Origin: Haematococcus lacustris
Lineage: Eukaryota > Chlorophyta > Chlorophyceae > Chlamydomonadales > Haematococcaceae
Assembly: GCA_030144725.1 (NCBI GenBank)
Contig: JASKMD010000008.1
Location: 6,265,976-6,329,975 of the forward strand
Direction: 5' to 3'
Length of the DNA: 64,000 bases
In this document: piece after piece, positions 32,780 to 44,565 of the stretch
Numbering within the stretch: position 1 is the stretch's first letter
Layout: every line of letters starts with the position of its first letter
The notes under the pieces: model-generated
The model's input: only the letters and a program-made list of their open reading frames with translations
Told to the model about the DNA's origin: nothing
Database searches by the model: none
Translations under genes and position numbers: made by a program

Positions 32780-34201
32780 ATGTCAAGCAATGCAACAGGC
32801 ATCGAGATGGTGGCTGGGGGCCAATTGCCAGAGCTATGGGTCCCCGCTTTGGTCGTCGGGAATGCGTTCGCCTTCTTCTTCCTCGTCCGCTTGTTTTTCC
32901 TTACGCACCCCGGGCTGCTGCAGCGATTGGCTAAGCAGTTGTGCTGCTGTGTACCCACTCGAGGTATCAGCGCGTCGCAACAAGGCCGTGACAACGCGAC
33001 AACCTCGGCAGGCATCAAGCACAGCAGTTCAGCCCCGAAGCAGGCCTGCGCCACAGTTGGGCCGAACCTTGGTAACGCTGGTGATTTGAGCTGTCAAACA
33101 GCGCCGCAAGGTGGCACCCCCACCAGCTCGCAAGGCGGAGCGGTTGATGACGGCCCGCCTGCCATGGCTGCTCCCACACACGGGCAGCATCAAGAGCTCG
33201 CACCCAACCCAGACGCGAGTGTTATTCGGCGTGCCAGCTCTATGATCAACCTCGTCACCCTGCAGTGGGCTGGCCTGGGCTGCAGCTACAGGTGGGCTTC
33301 CTCGCATGTTGACGTGCAGTGCTGATGGCAGCTACCATGGTTACAGAATCTGCCTATGTGCCAGGTAGCTTACAACCTGGCCAGTAGCATGGAGCAGGCA
33401 TCACATCACTGTGGCGTCCAGTTGCCCAACCTAATCAAATGGTCCCTGCTGCTCATCATTGGTTACCTGGTAGCTCATACTTGCAGGCCCACCACCCATT
33501 GCTGCACTGATCTTGCTATACTGCTGACGCTCCACACATTCTGTTCTCCGCCACGCACTGCCGCTGCTGCTGCCCCTGCTGCTGCCCCTGCTGCTGCTGC
33601 CCCTGCGGCCCCTGCTGCTGCTGCATTTGGTGTTGTTGCTGCACCCTCAGTCTTGGCTGCTGTCTACGCTGCGGCGTGCAGGTCAGCCAGCGGCGTGAAG
33701 GTGGTGCTGCAGGGTGTATGGGGGGAGGTGCGTCATGGGGAGATGCACGCGCTGCTGGGCCCTTCAGGAGCAGGTGAGGGTTCAGGCTCCTACCTGCTGT
33801 TCCTGACCCTCGCACCATCATGCAATGCCGCCATGCAGTTAAGCTGCCGTATGGCTGCTGTACTGCGCTCTGGCCTGCCCTGCCCTGCGCCTCCCCTGCC
33901 ATTGCCCTGCTGCTGCCCCTCCCTCCCTCACCCTCCCTGCCTTGCTACCATCTTCCACCCTTGCACATGGGTCGTGCAATGCATGGTCCTGGTATAGAAC
34001 TGCATGGTAGCGATGCCATGCCGGCAGCCCTGCCTGGCTGGCTGTATTGCAGGCAAGTCAACGCTGATGGACATGCTGACACAGCGCAAGCAGGTGTGTG
34101 GTCATGCAGGCAGCCTTGTGTGCTTGCATGATCACCAGAGGGCCCTGGCAGTAGCAGTTGGCCTCACAGTGGGTCAGGGCGGCTGCCCACACAGTCTCTC
34201 C

Positions 34202-34249
<48 letters not shown>

Positions 34250-37200
34250 CCAGCAGCACCAGCACCAGCACCAGCAGCAGCAGCAGCAGCAGAGGGGCAC
34301 ACGGGCACGCTCAAGCTGCCAGACACCACTGATGCAGCTGCCTCTTTAAAGGCTGTCTAGTCTAGCTGCCCAGTTGCCCACGCTGGCACGCCCGTAGCCT
34401 GCCTGCCCCACGCCTGACACCTGACATCCGACATCCGCACATATGAGGACTGCCTACACTCAGCAGCAGCAGCAGCAGCAGCAGCAGGGCAGCAGCTATG
34501 TAGTTGTGTCGCAGGTCAACAGCACCGTCAGCCCTCTGGCCTGCCTCTGCAGGTAGGGGACCTCAGCGGTCAGCTGCTGCTCAACGGCCGACCCGCTGGC
34601 CCCCGGGCGTTGGTTCACCGCTCAGCCTACGTGCCCCAGGTGGGTAATCAGCGGCCAGCCAGCCAGCCCCCTCCCCCTGCCTCGCTGCTTACTCTCCCAT
34701 AAGCGAGCAGGATAGGTCAGGATCGCTACTGCCGTGCCTCCTCTCCCCTCCTGCCCTTCCTACGATCCCTGCCCCTCCCCTTCAGCATCACGCATCAACG
34801 CGCCATAGACAGCATAAGACTGGTGGGCTGCCCTGTTGAAGGCTGCTCTTCCTGACGAGCCTGGAGTTAAGGGCAGCTGACCAGCTGACCCATGCCGTGC
34901 GCCTAATCAGGCTAGGTGCTGCATCAAGCCATGAGGCCAAACGCCCAGCCACACAGGAGGCTGGTGGAGGGTTCCTAGGCTGTAGGTGATGGTGCCTTCA
35001 GCCTGGCTTAGCTTGCAAAGTTTCTACATCTGCCCTTGCCTGTTCCACTGAGGGTAAGGGCGTTGTAGGAGCTCAAGGGCCACACAGCCCCTCTTGGCTG
35101 AGTATGCTATGGGAGTGCTATGGGAGGGGCAGGTCCAGGCAGCCCTGTCCCACCAGCTGCCTGGTCTAAGGCAGCATGACCAGCACCTCGTCGCTGCCAC
35201 ATGGCGCACAAACACCACCGCACCGGGCTTCCAGGCCGCGAGTGGGGGCCAGGTCCAGCAGCAGTTTGAAAGAAAGACGGAAAGAAAGGAAGAAAGAAAG
35301 GCCACGCCCTCGCTGCCGGGTGTGCATCAGGGGAGGAGAGTAGCCCCCTGCTCCCCTGCCACCAGGGAAAGGTGTGGAAGATCAGCAGTGTGTGTGGGGG
35401 CGGTGGGGGCTGCAGGAGGACAACTTCGTGCCAGTGATGACGGCGGGTGAGACGCTGCGCTTCTTTGCTGACATGCGGCTGCCGCCCCGGCTGAGCAGCA
35501 AGGCTAGGGAGGCGCGCGCTGCAGAGGTGCTGGCCATGGTGGGCCTGGCGCACTGCTACAACACAATGGTCAGTGGCAGCAGACTGGGGCAGCCGCGCTG
35601 GTGGTTAGGGGAGGGGAGGGGAGGGGAGGGGGTCAGGGTCAAGAGGATGGGCCAGGAAGGGGTTTGGTCCTAGGCAGGAGGGCGGAGGGCGGAGGGCGGC
35701 TGGCCAGGAGACCTTGACCGGGCAGTGGGGAGGGAGGGGTGGGGGACCAGGCGGTGCTCGAAAAGGGGAGCATGGGCAGTGTGACCCTAGGAAGTGTGAC
35801 CGAAGGCAGTGTGACCCTAGGCAGTGAGCCTGGCTGCCCAGAGATCCTGGTCTGGCATGGCCTACCTCCTTTGCAGCGCCACCCCCACACAAGGTGTGAC
35901 CTCCATGTCCAGCTGGTGTGACCTGTGTGAGTCGTGCAGGTGGGCGGTCAGCTGCCTGGTGGGCTGACCCTGCGTGGGCTGTCGGGCGGGGAGCGCAAGC
36001 GCCTGAGCCTGGCAGTGGGCATCCTGGCAGCGCCCTCCATCCTCTTCCTGGACGAGCCCACCTCAGGTCAGGTCAGGTCAGGTCAGGTCAGGTCAGGTCA
36101 GGTCAGGTCAGGTCAGGTCAGGTCAGGTCAGGTCAGGTCAGGTCAGGTCAGGTCAGGTCAGGTCAGGTCAGGTCAGGTCAGGTCAGGTCAGGTCAGGTCA
36201 GGTCAGGTCAGGTCAGGTCAGGTCAGGTCAGGTCAGGTCAGGTCAGGTCAGGTCAGGTCAGGTCAGGTCAGGTCAGGTCAGGTCAGGTCAGGTCAGGTCA
36301 GGTCAGGTCAGGTCAGGTCAGGTCAGGTCAGGTCAGGTCAGGTCAGGTCAGGTCAGGTCAGGTCAGGTCAGGTCAGGTCAGGTCAGGTCAGGTCAGGTCA
36401 GGTCAGGTCAGGTCAGGTCAGGTCAGGTCAGGTCAGGTCAGGTCAGGTCAGGTCAGGTCAGGTCAGGTCAGGTCAGGTCAGGTCAGGTCAGGTCAGGTCA
36501 GGTCAGGTCAGGTCAGGTCAGGTCAGGTCAGGTCAGGTCAGGTCAGGTCAGGTCAGGTCAGGTCAGGTCAGGTCAGGTCAGGTCAGGTCAGGTCAGGTCA
36601 GGTCAGGTCGATCAGGTCAGGTCAGGTCAGCAACCAGGTCAGGTCAGCAACCAGGTCAGGTCAGCAACCAGGTCAGGTCAGCAACGAGGTCAGGCCAGTG
36701 GCCGCAGCAGCCAGCGAGGGAAGCTATTTGCTGGATGTTGCCGGGTGTTGCACCTTGCTGCTGTGTGACCCGGCTGTGCCCTACCCTGCCCCACATGGTG
36801 CAGGTCTGGACAGCTTTGCAGCGCTGACTGTGATGAGGTGAGCCAGACCTCTCACTCCACAGGCTCTCACTTCTCTCACTCCCCGAACTTCCCTGACCAT
36901 GCATGCTTTACAGGCTCATGCATGCTTTACAGGCTCAGGCTCAGCACCTCTTATGCCACCCACCCCACCAAATACCAGCCCACTGCCTGCCCTTGGCTGA
37001 ACAGCAACCTTGCCTGGGCTTTCAATTCCTCATTCTCTCACTTTAGTCATCCCTACCCTACCTTCCTCCTGTCTCCATGACCTTGTTGATGGAGCAGCAG
37101 GCGCCTGGCAGGTTACCCTTTAAACCCCCTCCCCCACTCCCCTGACTACCCTGCCCCTGTACCCACCCCTGCTGCGACAGGTACCTGAGCAGCATGGCCA

Positions 37201-40200
37201 AGGAGGCGGGCCACATCATCATCGCCTCCATCCACCAGCCCCGCTCAGCCATCTGGGCCATGTTTGATTCGGTGAGGGCAGTGGGGTGGGGGGTGGGGGC
37301 GCTGCTGCTGCTGTTGCTCCAGCCTTCCTGCTACTCCCTTGACTACTGTCAAAGGCGCACGACCCTGTCCCTACTTTGCCCTATCCTGCCCTGCCCTGCT
37401 CTGTCCCCACCCTTTTACACCCTGCCCTGCCCTGCCCTTGCCCACCCTGCCTTGCCCTGCCCTGCTCTGCCCTGCCCTGCCTTGCCCTGCCCTGCCCTGC
37501 GCGCCAGGTAACTGTTTTGAGCCGTGGCATGCTGCTGTATACGGGTCGCCGGGACGACATGGTGCCCTGGTTCACCCAGCAGCTGCCCGCCCTCATGCAG
37601 CCCGGCTCTGATGCCCTGGCCGCCTGCTCCCCCCCACCTACCCACTCCCACACCAGCAGCAGCATGGGCCCGACTGATGCCCCTGCCTCAGCCACAGACC
37701 TGATGGCAGTCGTCTTGTCAGAAACCAGCGCGATGAACGGAGCCGACAACGGCAACGGAGCCGGACCCTTAGGCCCAGCTGCTCGGCAGCAGCAGCAGCA
37801 GCAGCAGGGGTGTGTGGGGGGCATGGGGGTGGGGTCAGGGGCAGAGGTGCCTGGTGCAGTGAGTCAAGGCGCAGGGGCGGTGGACAAGGCGCGTGCGCGC
37901 AAGTGGCAGTTCTTCTACAGCCCTGACCTGCACGGTGTGGCCTCAGACTGGGTCATGGACCTGGTGTCAGTCGGCTTTGCTAAGCCTGCGGTGCGTGGCG
38001 GTGGTAGGGGTGCGGGGAGGGGTGAGGCGGGAGGGGTGAGGCCCTGGCTGTTGACACAGGCATGTGCTCCCCAGTCGTGACCAGCCCATGCTCAGCTCGG
38101 GTACACTGAGTAAGGGGGTGGACTGCGTGTGCAACGGGGCTGTGCTGTGCACTGGGTGATTGTGCAAGTTTGCACTACACAGCATGCAGTTGACAGAGTG
38201 GTCATGCTCAGTTCATGCTCGCCCCCACCCCCCTTGCCCCCTGCCTCCTGTCCTCCACCCCCTTGCACCTGACTCCCTCCCCCCCACCCCCTTGCTGCCC
38301 CCTTGCCCCTTCAGGAGTATTTTGGCAGCACCTTGAGCTCGCTGTCAGACCTGCGCCAGGCCTCACACGCCTTCACCACCCGCTACCTGGCAGACAAGAA
38401 GGCGCGACCCAGCCCCTCAGTGCCCCTGCCGCAGCTGCCCGCTGCCTTTGTCAACAGCAGCACGCCCAGCCGCCAAGCGGGGCACGTGGCAGTTGCTGTG
38501 GGACCTGGCAGGGGGGTCAGGGCAGGGGGGGCACAGGCCTTGCCAACTCAGCAGCAGCCGTGGAGGGCGCAGGGGGTGGGGCCGGGGTCAGAGGGTGGGC
38601 AGGAGGGGGATGGAGGTGCGGTGGAGCAGCAGCAGGAGGATGAGCTGATGGACCAGTTTGAACAGGTGAGGGGGCAGGGGGGCAGGGGGGGGGGAGGGGG
38701 GGAGGCATGGCCTTGAGGGGGTGGCCAGGTTGCTGCCCTCAACTGCCCTGACTCGACTGACCAGGTGACCTGACGCCACCCTGTGCGCCGCTGCTGCCCT
38801 CAACTCCGAGCTGCAGCTTGGGGCATGCCTGGGCCTGGGGTTGCTGGGTAATGGTTAGGCGCTAGGTGGCCCTCACCCTTACCCGCTGCTGCCTGGGCGC
38901 TGCAGGTGTATGGGGACCCCACCACCAGCAGCAGCAGCCAGGCAGGCCTCCCCTCCCCTGGGGGCCCTGACATTGAGGATGGGGCGGGGCCTGGCGGCAG
39001 GCGCCTGGCGGCCCCCTCCTCGCCTCGCTCTCCCCTGGCTGGCCTGGCTGCTGCCCCTGCAGGGTCGGGCGGCAGCAGCAGCCCCACCAGCCCCGCTCTG
39101 GACATTTCCAAGCTTAACAAGGTAGGCAACGGAGGAAGGAAGGGAGTGAGGGAGGGAGGACCAGGGGTGGGGGGGCAGGGGTGAGGGGGCAGGGGTGAGG
39201 GATGGTCGGGCTAAGGGTGAGGGTTAGAGTTAAGGTGTGGTCAGGGGCAGCAGTTGAGGGGCAGGGGCCGGGAGGCTAGACCTCCCTTGCTATGCACTGC
39301 CATGAGCAGTGTTGGATGCTTGATGGCTGACTAGCCGGCCCACAAGGCAGGTGCTGTTGCTGGCTGCTACCGTGCCCCTGCCCCTGGACCCGCCCACCCT
39401 TCCTGCCCCCCCTCCCCCTCCCTCCCCCTCCCCCCAGCTTCTCTGCCCACCCAGCCTCCCTGGACCCATTCCCCTCCACCCCCTCCCCACCCCACCCCAT
39501 AACCGACCTCCCCCAGCCCCCCTGCCCCTCCTGCTGGCCCTTCACCGCTGCAGGTTGTTGAGCAGGCTGGGAAGCGTCAGGCCGCAGCCCGCCGCCAAGC
39601 CGCTGCCCTATCTGGCTTCACCCGCCAAGACCTCTCCCCCTCCCTGCCCCTCACCCTTGCTGGACCTGGGCTTTCTGCCCCCATCGCCCGCGCCCACTCC
39701 TCTCACTCCGCCCCTCAACCAGGGTCACACCTTGGTCACACCCAGGCAGCCAGGGGGCAGGTGGGAGGCCTGGGGGTGGAGCAGTCCCGGCTGCTGGGCG
39801 CCCGGGGGGGTGGTCAGGGCTGCTGGCGGCTGCGGGCTGCGCTGCCTGCGCCCCTATTGCGGCTTGGCCTGCACCTGCGGGCGCTGCTGGGGAGGGAGCT
39901 GACCACAGTGACCCGCAACCCTGCGGACGTGGCAGGTAGGTGGCCAGCTGGCTGTGGGCCAGGCGGCGCTCCCTGTGCGTGCCTCAGAGGCTCTTAGGCA
40001 GGGCGGGCAGGGCGGGCAGGGGTGTGGTGTGCGGGACGGGGTGGGGTGGGTGGCTGCAGGGGTGGGTTAAGGGACAGTGGCCGGCTGGGCGCTCAGGCCA
40101 GTGGCGTGGCCCTGTGCTTGGCTCTGGCCTGGGTGTGGCTCTGGGTCAGGCAGTTGGCAAACCTGCTGGGGGGCGGGGCGGGGTGGGGTGCAGGGGCAGC

Positions 40201-42407
40201 GGCGGGACAGGACGGGGTGTAGTACCAGCTCCTGACTTGGATTGTGTGGTACAGGTGTGCTGTTGCTCTTGCCGCTGCTCCTGCCTGCAGGCCGCATGCT
40301 GACTTTTGCCTGGATTGCTTTCTTCATTGTGAGTGTACGCTAGGGCAGCCCACCCACACCCCCTCCCCCTTCACCTGCCAGGCCCAACCCAACCTTACAG
40401 CAAAGCTGAATCCGCTCCTCTCTCCCTGCCTGCCTTGCCCCCAGCCAACCTCCTCCTCACCAGCCCCCCCTCCCTCCCTCCCTCGCCTGCCTTAGCCTCA
40501 GCCACCTACCCCTCCTCATTTTTCCCTAACCAGCTTTTGACTAACTTTTGACTAACTTTGACTAAGTAGGGAAGTACATGCGGTGAGCTGGTGCTCTGTG
40601 GCTGTCTTTTCCCACCCCTCTTCCCTGTTGGGTCTACCCCCTCTGCCAAGACCCTGTTTGTTCAGCCCTCCCTCCCTCCTCCGCCTGCCTGCCTGCCTAC
40701 CTGCCTGCCTACCCGCCCCAGGGCCTCATCTTCTACAACCTGCCAGCCACCCCTGAGGCCGTGCAGCTGCGCCTCAACCTGCACTACTCAAACACCTCCT
40801 TCTTCCTGCTCATGTGAGCCTTACCACCCTGACATCACCTTGGCAGGACCAGCAGCAGCGGTGGCAGCAGCAGCAGCAGCGGTGGCAGCAGTAGCAGCAA
40901 CAGCAGCAGCAGTGGCAGCAGCAGTGGCAGCAAGGAGAGGCAGAGCGGTGTGATAGTCATGGCTTGGTATTGGAGATAGACCACAGCAGCAGCTAAGAGG
41001 TCAGGCTCTGCCGCACGTCAACCCCTGCATGCACCTCACCTCACCGCCCCCTGCCTGATTACCATCCAGCACTACCCAGCACCCGGGATGCATTTTAGCT
41101 GAGATCCAGCCGTTGAGATGAGCTGAGCTCTTATTGTACAGCCGGTGCTCCTGGTGGTCCTGAGTACCTGCCTCCCTCCACCTGCTGCCTGCCTCTTGCC
41201 CCCTGCCTCCTGCTGCTGCCTGCAGGCCCTACATCAGCATGAGCCTATACACCAGCGACCGCCAGTACTACCTGGCAGACATCAGCTCTAGCCTGTACCG
41301 CCCCATCATCTACTACATTGCAAAGGCAAGCCAGCTTCAAACACCAGCTTCTACCAGCTTCTACCAGCTTCTAACAGCTTCTAACACCAGCTTGTGGCAT
41401 CGCAGAGCTACAAACAGCAGCCAAGCCAGCCATGCTGCTTACCCCTAATCTCCCCCCTCCCCTCCCCTCCCCTTCCCTCCCCCCTCCCCTCCCCCAGCCA
41501 CCCCCTCCTCCCTCCTACCCCCTTACCCCCAGTGCTCCCACCTTCCCCCCAGCTACCCTCCTCCTGCCCACCCCATCCACCCCCAGCTGTGCGCAGCGAC
41601 GCAGTCTGCCCTGCCACCTGGCCCCCTCCCTGCAGGTGTGCGCCACGCTGCCGGCCAACCTGCTGTCCGCCATCATCTTCAGCCTCATCACCTACGGCAT
41701 GGCTGGCCTCAGGCACTCGGCCCTAGCCTGTGTGCGGGTGACAACCATCCTGTCAATCCTATCACTCATCGCAGTACAGGTGTGTGATGTATGTGTGACA
41801 GGGCTGAGCAGGGCAGTGTGACCTGATCACACATAGGGACTCCTCTTCACCCTACTCCCACCACACCCTCCACAGGATTGCTGCAACATGTTGAGCGATA
41901 TGCTTTGCCACTCCTGCTGCTGCTCCTCCTGCTCCTCCTGCTGCCATGGTTGCTGCTGCTGCTGCTGCTGCTGCTGCTACACCCACTGTTGATGCAAAGG
42001 CTGCTGCTGCTGCTCGTCCTGCTGCTACAGCTGCTCCTGCTGCCGTTGCTGCCACTCAGCCTGAAGTGTTGTTCCTTGTCCCGCCAGGTGCTTCACTGCG
42101 CTGCCATCCTTGCGCCTAATCAGGACATGGCGTTCATGATGGCGATTGCCTGGACCGCAGTGAACCTGCTCATGTCCAACTTCTTCATCATGTACAGCCA
42201 GATGGCCTTCAACTGGCTGTCTCAGCTGCGCTGGATATCTGCCATGGGCTATGCATTTGGGGGCCTGGCTCAGGAGGAGCTGCGGCATGCCGCCTACAAC
42301 TGCTCCCAAGTAAGGGTGGTGCCTCCTGCGACTGCTGCGACTGCTGCGGTTGCTGCGGTTGCTGCTGCTGCTGCTGCGGTTGCGGCTGCGGCTGCTGCTG
42401 CTGCTGC

Positions 42408-42449
<42 letters not shown>

Positions 42450-42473
42450 GGCGGCGGCTGCTGCGGCTGCTGC

Positions 42474-42531
<58 letters not shown>

Positions 42532-43720
42532 AATGGTGCCACTGCCTCCTGAACACGCCGGTGTGATGTGTGCTGGGTTGGCTGTGTCAGACTGAGGTGC
42601 AGCTCAGGGCTGCCACGGTGGTGGAGCTGCCAAGGTTTTTGGTCTGCTGGGTATGAAGTCCAGGATGGACACCGGGGCTGGAGCAGGCAGGGCTCAGCTG
42701 GACCCTCCCTGCTCAACCCCAGCCCCACCAGCACCCCAGTCCTGACCCCAACTGCGCCTTGTCCCCTGCGCCTGCTGCAGGGTATCGCCCCTGGCATTGT
42801 GTCTCTGCTGCCGCGCCTGCTGCCCAACACGCCAGCCCTCAGCAGCCCACTGGTCAGCCAGAGCCTGAACAACCCAGGGGCAAGCTGCGAGCTGCGGGGT
42901 GATGCCTTGCTGCAGGTCAGCGCACCGTGCAGCACCCCACTGCCTGAATGCCCTACTCCGCCCTACTCCCTCTATTCTGCACCTACCTCTGTTGCACAGC
43001 TTAGGCCTTGCATTACAGAAACAGAAACAGGCCTGGGATTGAAGTGACGCAGCTACTCAAGCCAAAGGGGGGCTGGATGCTAGACAACACCCTCGTCTGC
43101 CTCTCCCCTCCTGTCCCCTGCCCTCCCTGCCCTCCCTGCACTCCTTGCCTGCCTGCTTGTGCACCCGTCCTACCTAGCCACTGGGACCTGTTCCACCCTT
43201 CTTCCTAACCCCTGTCCCCGCATGGTCTCACTTGCCGCGTGGTCACACTTGCCGCGTGGTCACACTTGCCGCGTGGTCACACTTGCCGCGTGGTCACACT
43301 TGCCGCACGGTCCCACTTGCCGTGTGGTCACGCTTGCTGGTCTGCCTGCCTACAAGCACCCTCCCAATGCTCATCTTGTCCCCGGTGGCCTTCATCCCGC
43401 GCTTCCTGTCCTTCCCTGCTCAACCTTGGTAGTGACATAGTGGGACAAGGCTTGCATGCACTTGGGACGTGATGTGCAACTGCTCTGTGCATGCTCTGTT
43501 TCGCGCCTGGCTGCAATACTTCAACCTGACCCTGACCCAACAAACTGAACTTAACAAACCCAACTGTCCTGTGCATGCTTTGTTTCGCGCCTGGCTGCAG
43601 TACTTCAACCTGACCCGCCCCTTCGCCGCCACGCTGGGCATCATGCTTGGCTACTTGCTGGTCATGCACATCCTCACCTACCTAGCGCTGGTTCTGGTCT
43701 CTCGCAAGGAGCGCCGATAG
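32780..43720 (+). CDS. ABCG (white-brown) half-transporter
   Basis: Nineteen exons, in phase, 1139 residues: 32780-33291, 33682-33773, 34053-34093, 34553-34639, 35416-35568, 35940-36066, 36804-36837, 37181-37271, 37508-37990, 38315-38665, 38906-39121, 39554-39935, 40291-40328, 40722-40813, 41226-41325, 41636-41779, 42088-42309, 42781-42915, 43601-43720. The ATP-binding domain comes first, as in all ABCG proteins: Walker A GPSGAGKST, Q-loop YVPQ, signature LSGGERKR (309-316), Walker B ILFLDEPTSG (329-338), H-loop His367 in IIIASIHQPRS. Six hydrophobic helices follow at about 857-1139. ABCG half-transporters dimerise and export lipids or other hydrophobic compounds; the substrate is unknown. 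Oddities: an extra N-terminal hydrophobic segment (about residues 22-45), a low-complexity linker of several hundred residues (exons 9-12) that makes the protein about 1.6 times the usual size, and a GC donor after exon 15. Confidence 0.9.
34205..34285 (+). repeat. (CAG)n in ABCG intron 3
   Basis: A run of about 15 GCA units with CAC interruptions after 34248, some 110 bp after the donor at 34094. Confidence 0.85.
35275..35375 (+). repeat. Dispersed repeat R2, ABCG intron 4 copy
   Basis: Matches 13640-13750 in the same orientation: a purine-rich GGAAAGAAAG tract, then GGTGTGCATCAGGGGAGGAG and an AGTAGCCCCC block. It lies just upstream of exon 5. Confidence 0.55.
36065..36609 (+). repeat. Perfect (AGGTC)109 array at ABCG exon 6 / intron 6
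   Basis: 545 bp made of 109 uninterrupted AGGTC pentamers. The first unit overlaps the last two bases of exon 6, so the real donor (TCAG|GTCAG) is the first of 109 identical donor-like sites. Four copies of a 17-bp derivative (AGGTCAGGTCAGCAACC) follow at about 36626-36700. All three frames are free of stops, and each reads as the same pentapeptide cycle S-G-Q-V-R. Confidence 0.95.
40855..40935 (+). repeat. CAG-rich array in ABCG intron 14
   Basis: Imperfect CAGCAGCAG/CAGCGGTGG run starting about 38 bp after the donor at 40814. Confidence 0.8.
42330..42531 (+). repeat. (CTG)n / CTGCGG array in ABCG intron 17
   Basis: About 200 bp of CTG with CGG and GTT variants, beginning about 20 bp after the donor at 42310. 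It gives long Ala or Leu frames that are not coding. Confidence 0.9.
43231..43332 (+). repeat. 17-bp minisatellite in ABCG intron 18
   Basis: Six copies of a 17-bp unit (CCGCGTGGTCACACTTG), the first four nearly identical, the last two diverged. Confidence 0.85.
43485..43615 (+). repeat. Partial duplication of the ABCG exon 19 splice acceptor
   Basis: GCATGCT(C/T)TGTTTCGCGCCTGGCTGCA plus TACTTCAACCTGACC occurs twice, 82 bp apart. The upstream copy reads CTGCAAT where the real acceptor reads CTGCAGT, so its AG is destroyed. Confidence 0.85.
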
Positions 43721-44565
43721 TGTGCAAGCACTAGGCATGGGCATGGGCTTGAGCGTGCTATGCATGGGCGGTACTCCCATGTGTATGCCTACGTGTAGTA
43801 TGGGGGTATGCCACCTGTGGGAGTGTGGAAGCCTGGGATGCCATCACGATGCAAGTGCACACTTGCACCAAAATCCCATGTGTGACCAGCATGTATCATG
43901 CAGACTGAGGGTTCCACCTCAGCTCCAAACCACTGGTCCGGCAATGGTTGGCTGGCTGGTTGGCAGGTGTTCTCCGCACGCATGGTGATGGCTGTCGGTA
44001 TTTGTTCTCGACACATCGGATTGCCTGTCGTCAAGCTTGACTGGGTCACACCTTGACAATCTCATGATGCCTTCTATTCATGGGCGATGACTGGGCCGCC
44101 TCGTTGAGGTTCTTCAAGTTGACTTGTGTTATGCATGTTGTTGGTTGCTGACGGTGTTTGTCCACTCTGGATTTGAGCATTAAAACCGTAGTACATCGTG
44201 ATGCATGGATGGCTCAAGCGTTGTTAATGATGGACATCGTGTAAAGTTATAGACCAAGAACATGCGGGCTGGGAATGTCAAGGAGGTGAGCTACCTAACA
44301 TACGCGCAATCTCTGATCTACTGCAGCGCTCTGGCGTGAGGCAGCTGGCATCTGGGCAAGGAAGTTTCGACGGCCTGCTGCTATTGAGCAGGCCTGGCCC
44401 CAGCCACAGCATGGACACTTGCAGGTGCCACCCGCGCCCTAATACTTTCGAAGGGACCTGGGGCTCCCTGCATTGCTCGGCACCACATAGCTAACGCACC
44501 ACAATGCCGAGTGACTTGATCTTCGCCAGCCTCACGCCTGCGCAACTTCTCCAGCCAGCGGTAGC
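43721..44565. other. ABCG 3' UTR and intergenic DNA
   Basis: A TGTAA at 44240-44244 is a plausible poly(A) signal for the ABCG transcript (3' UTR of about 0.5 kb). No gene recognised. Confidence 0.4.

Noticed and set aside
35918..36841. About 300-codon frames of S-G-Q-V-R repeats
   Set aside because: They read through the AGGTC array. The conserved ABCG exons splice exactly at its first unit, so this is intron.
41878..42935. Poly-Leu and poly-Ala frames over the CTG arrays of the ABCG gene
   Set aside because: They lie in introns 16 and 17; conserved transporter exons are in other frames at the same locus.
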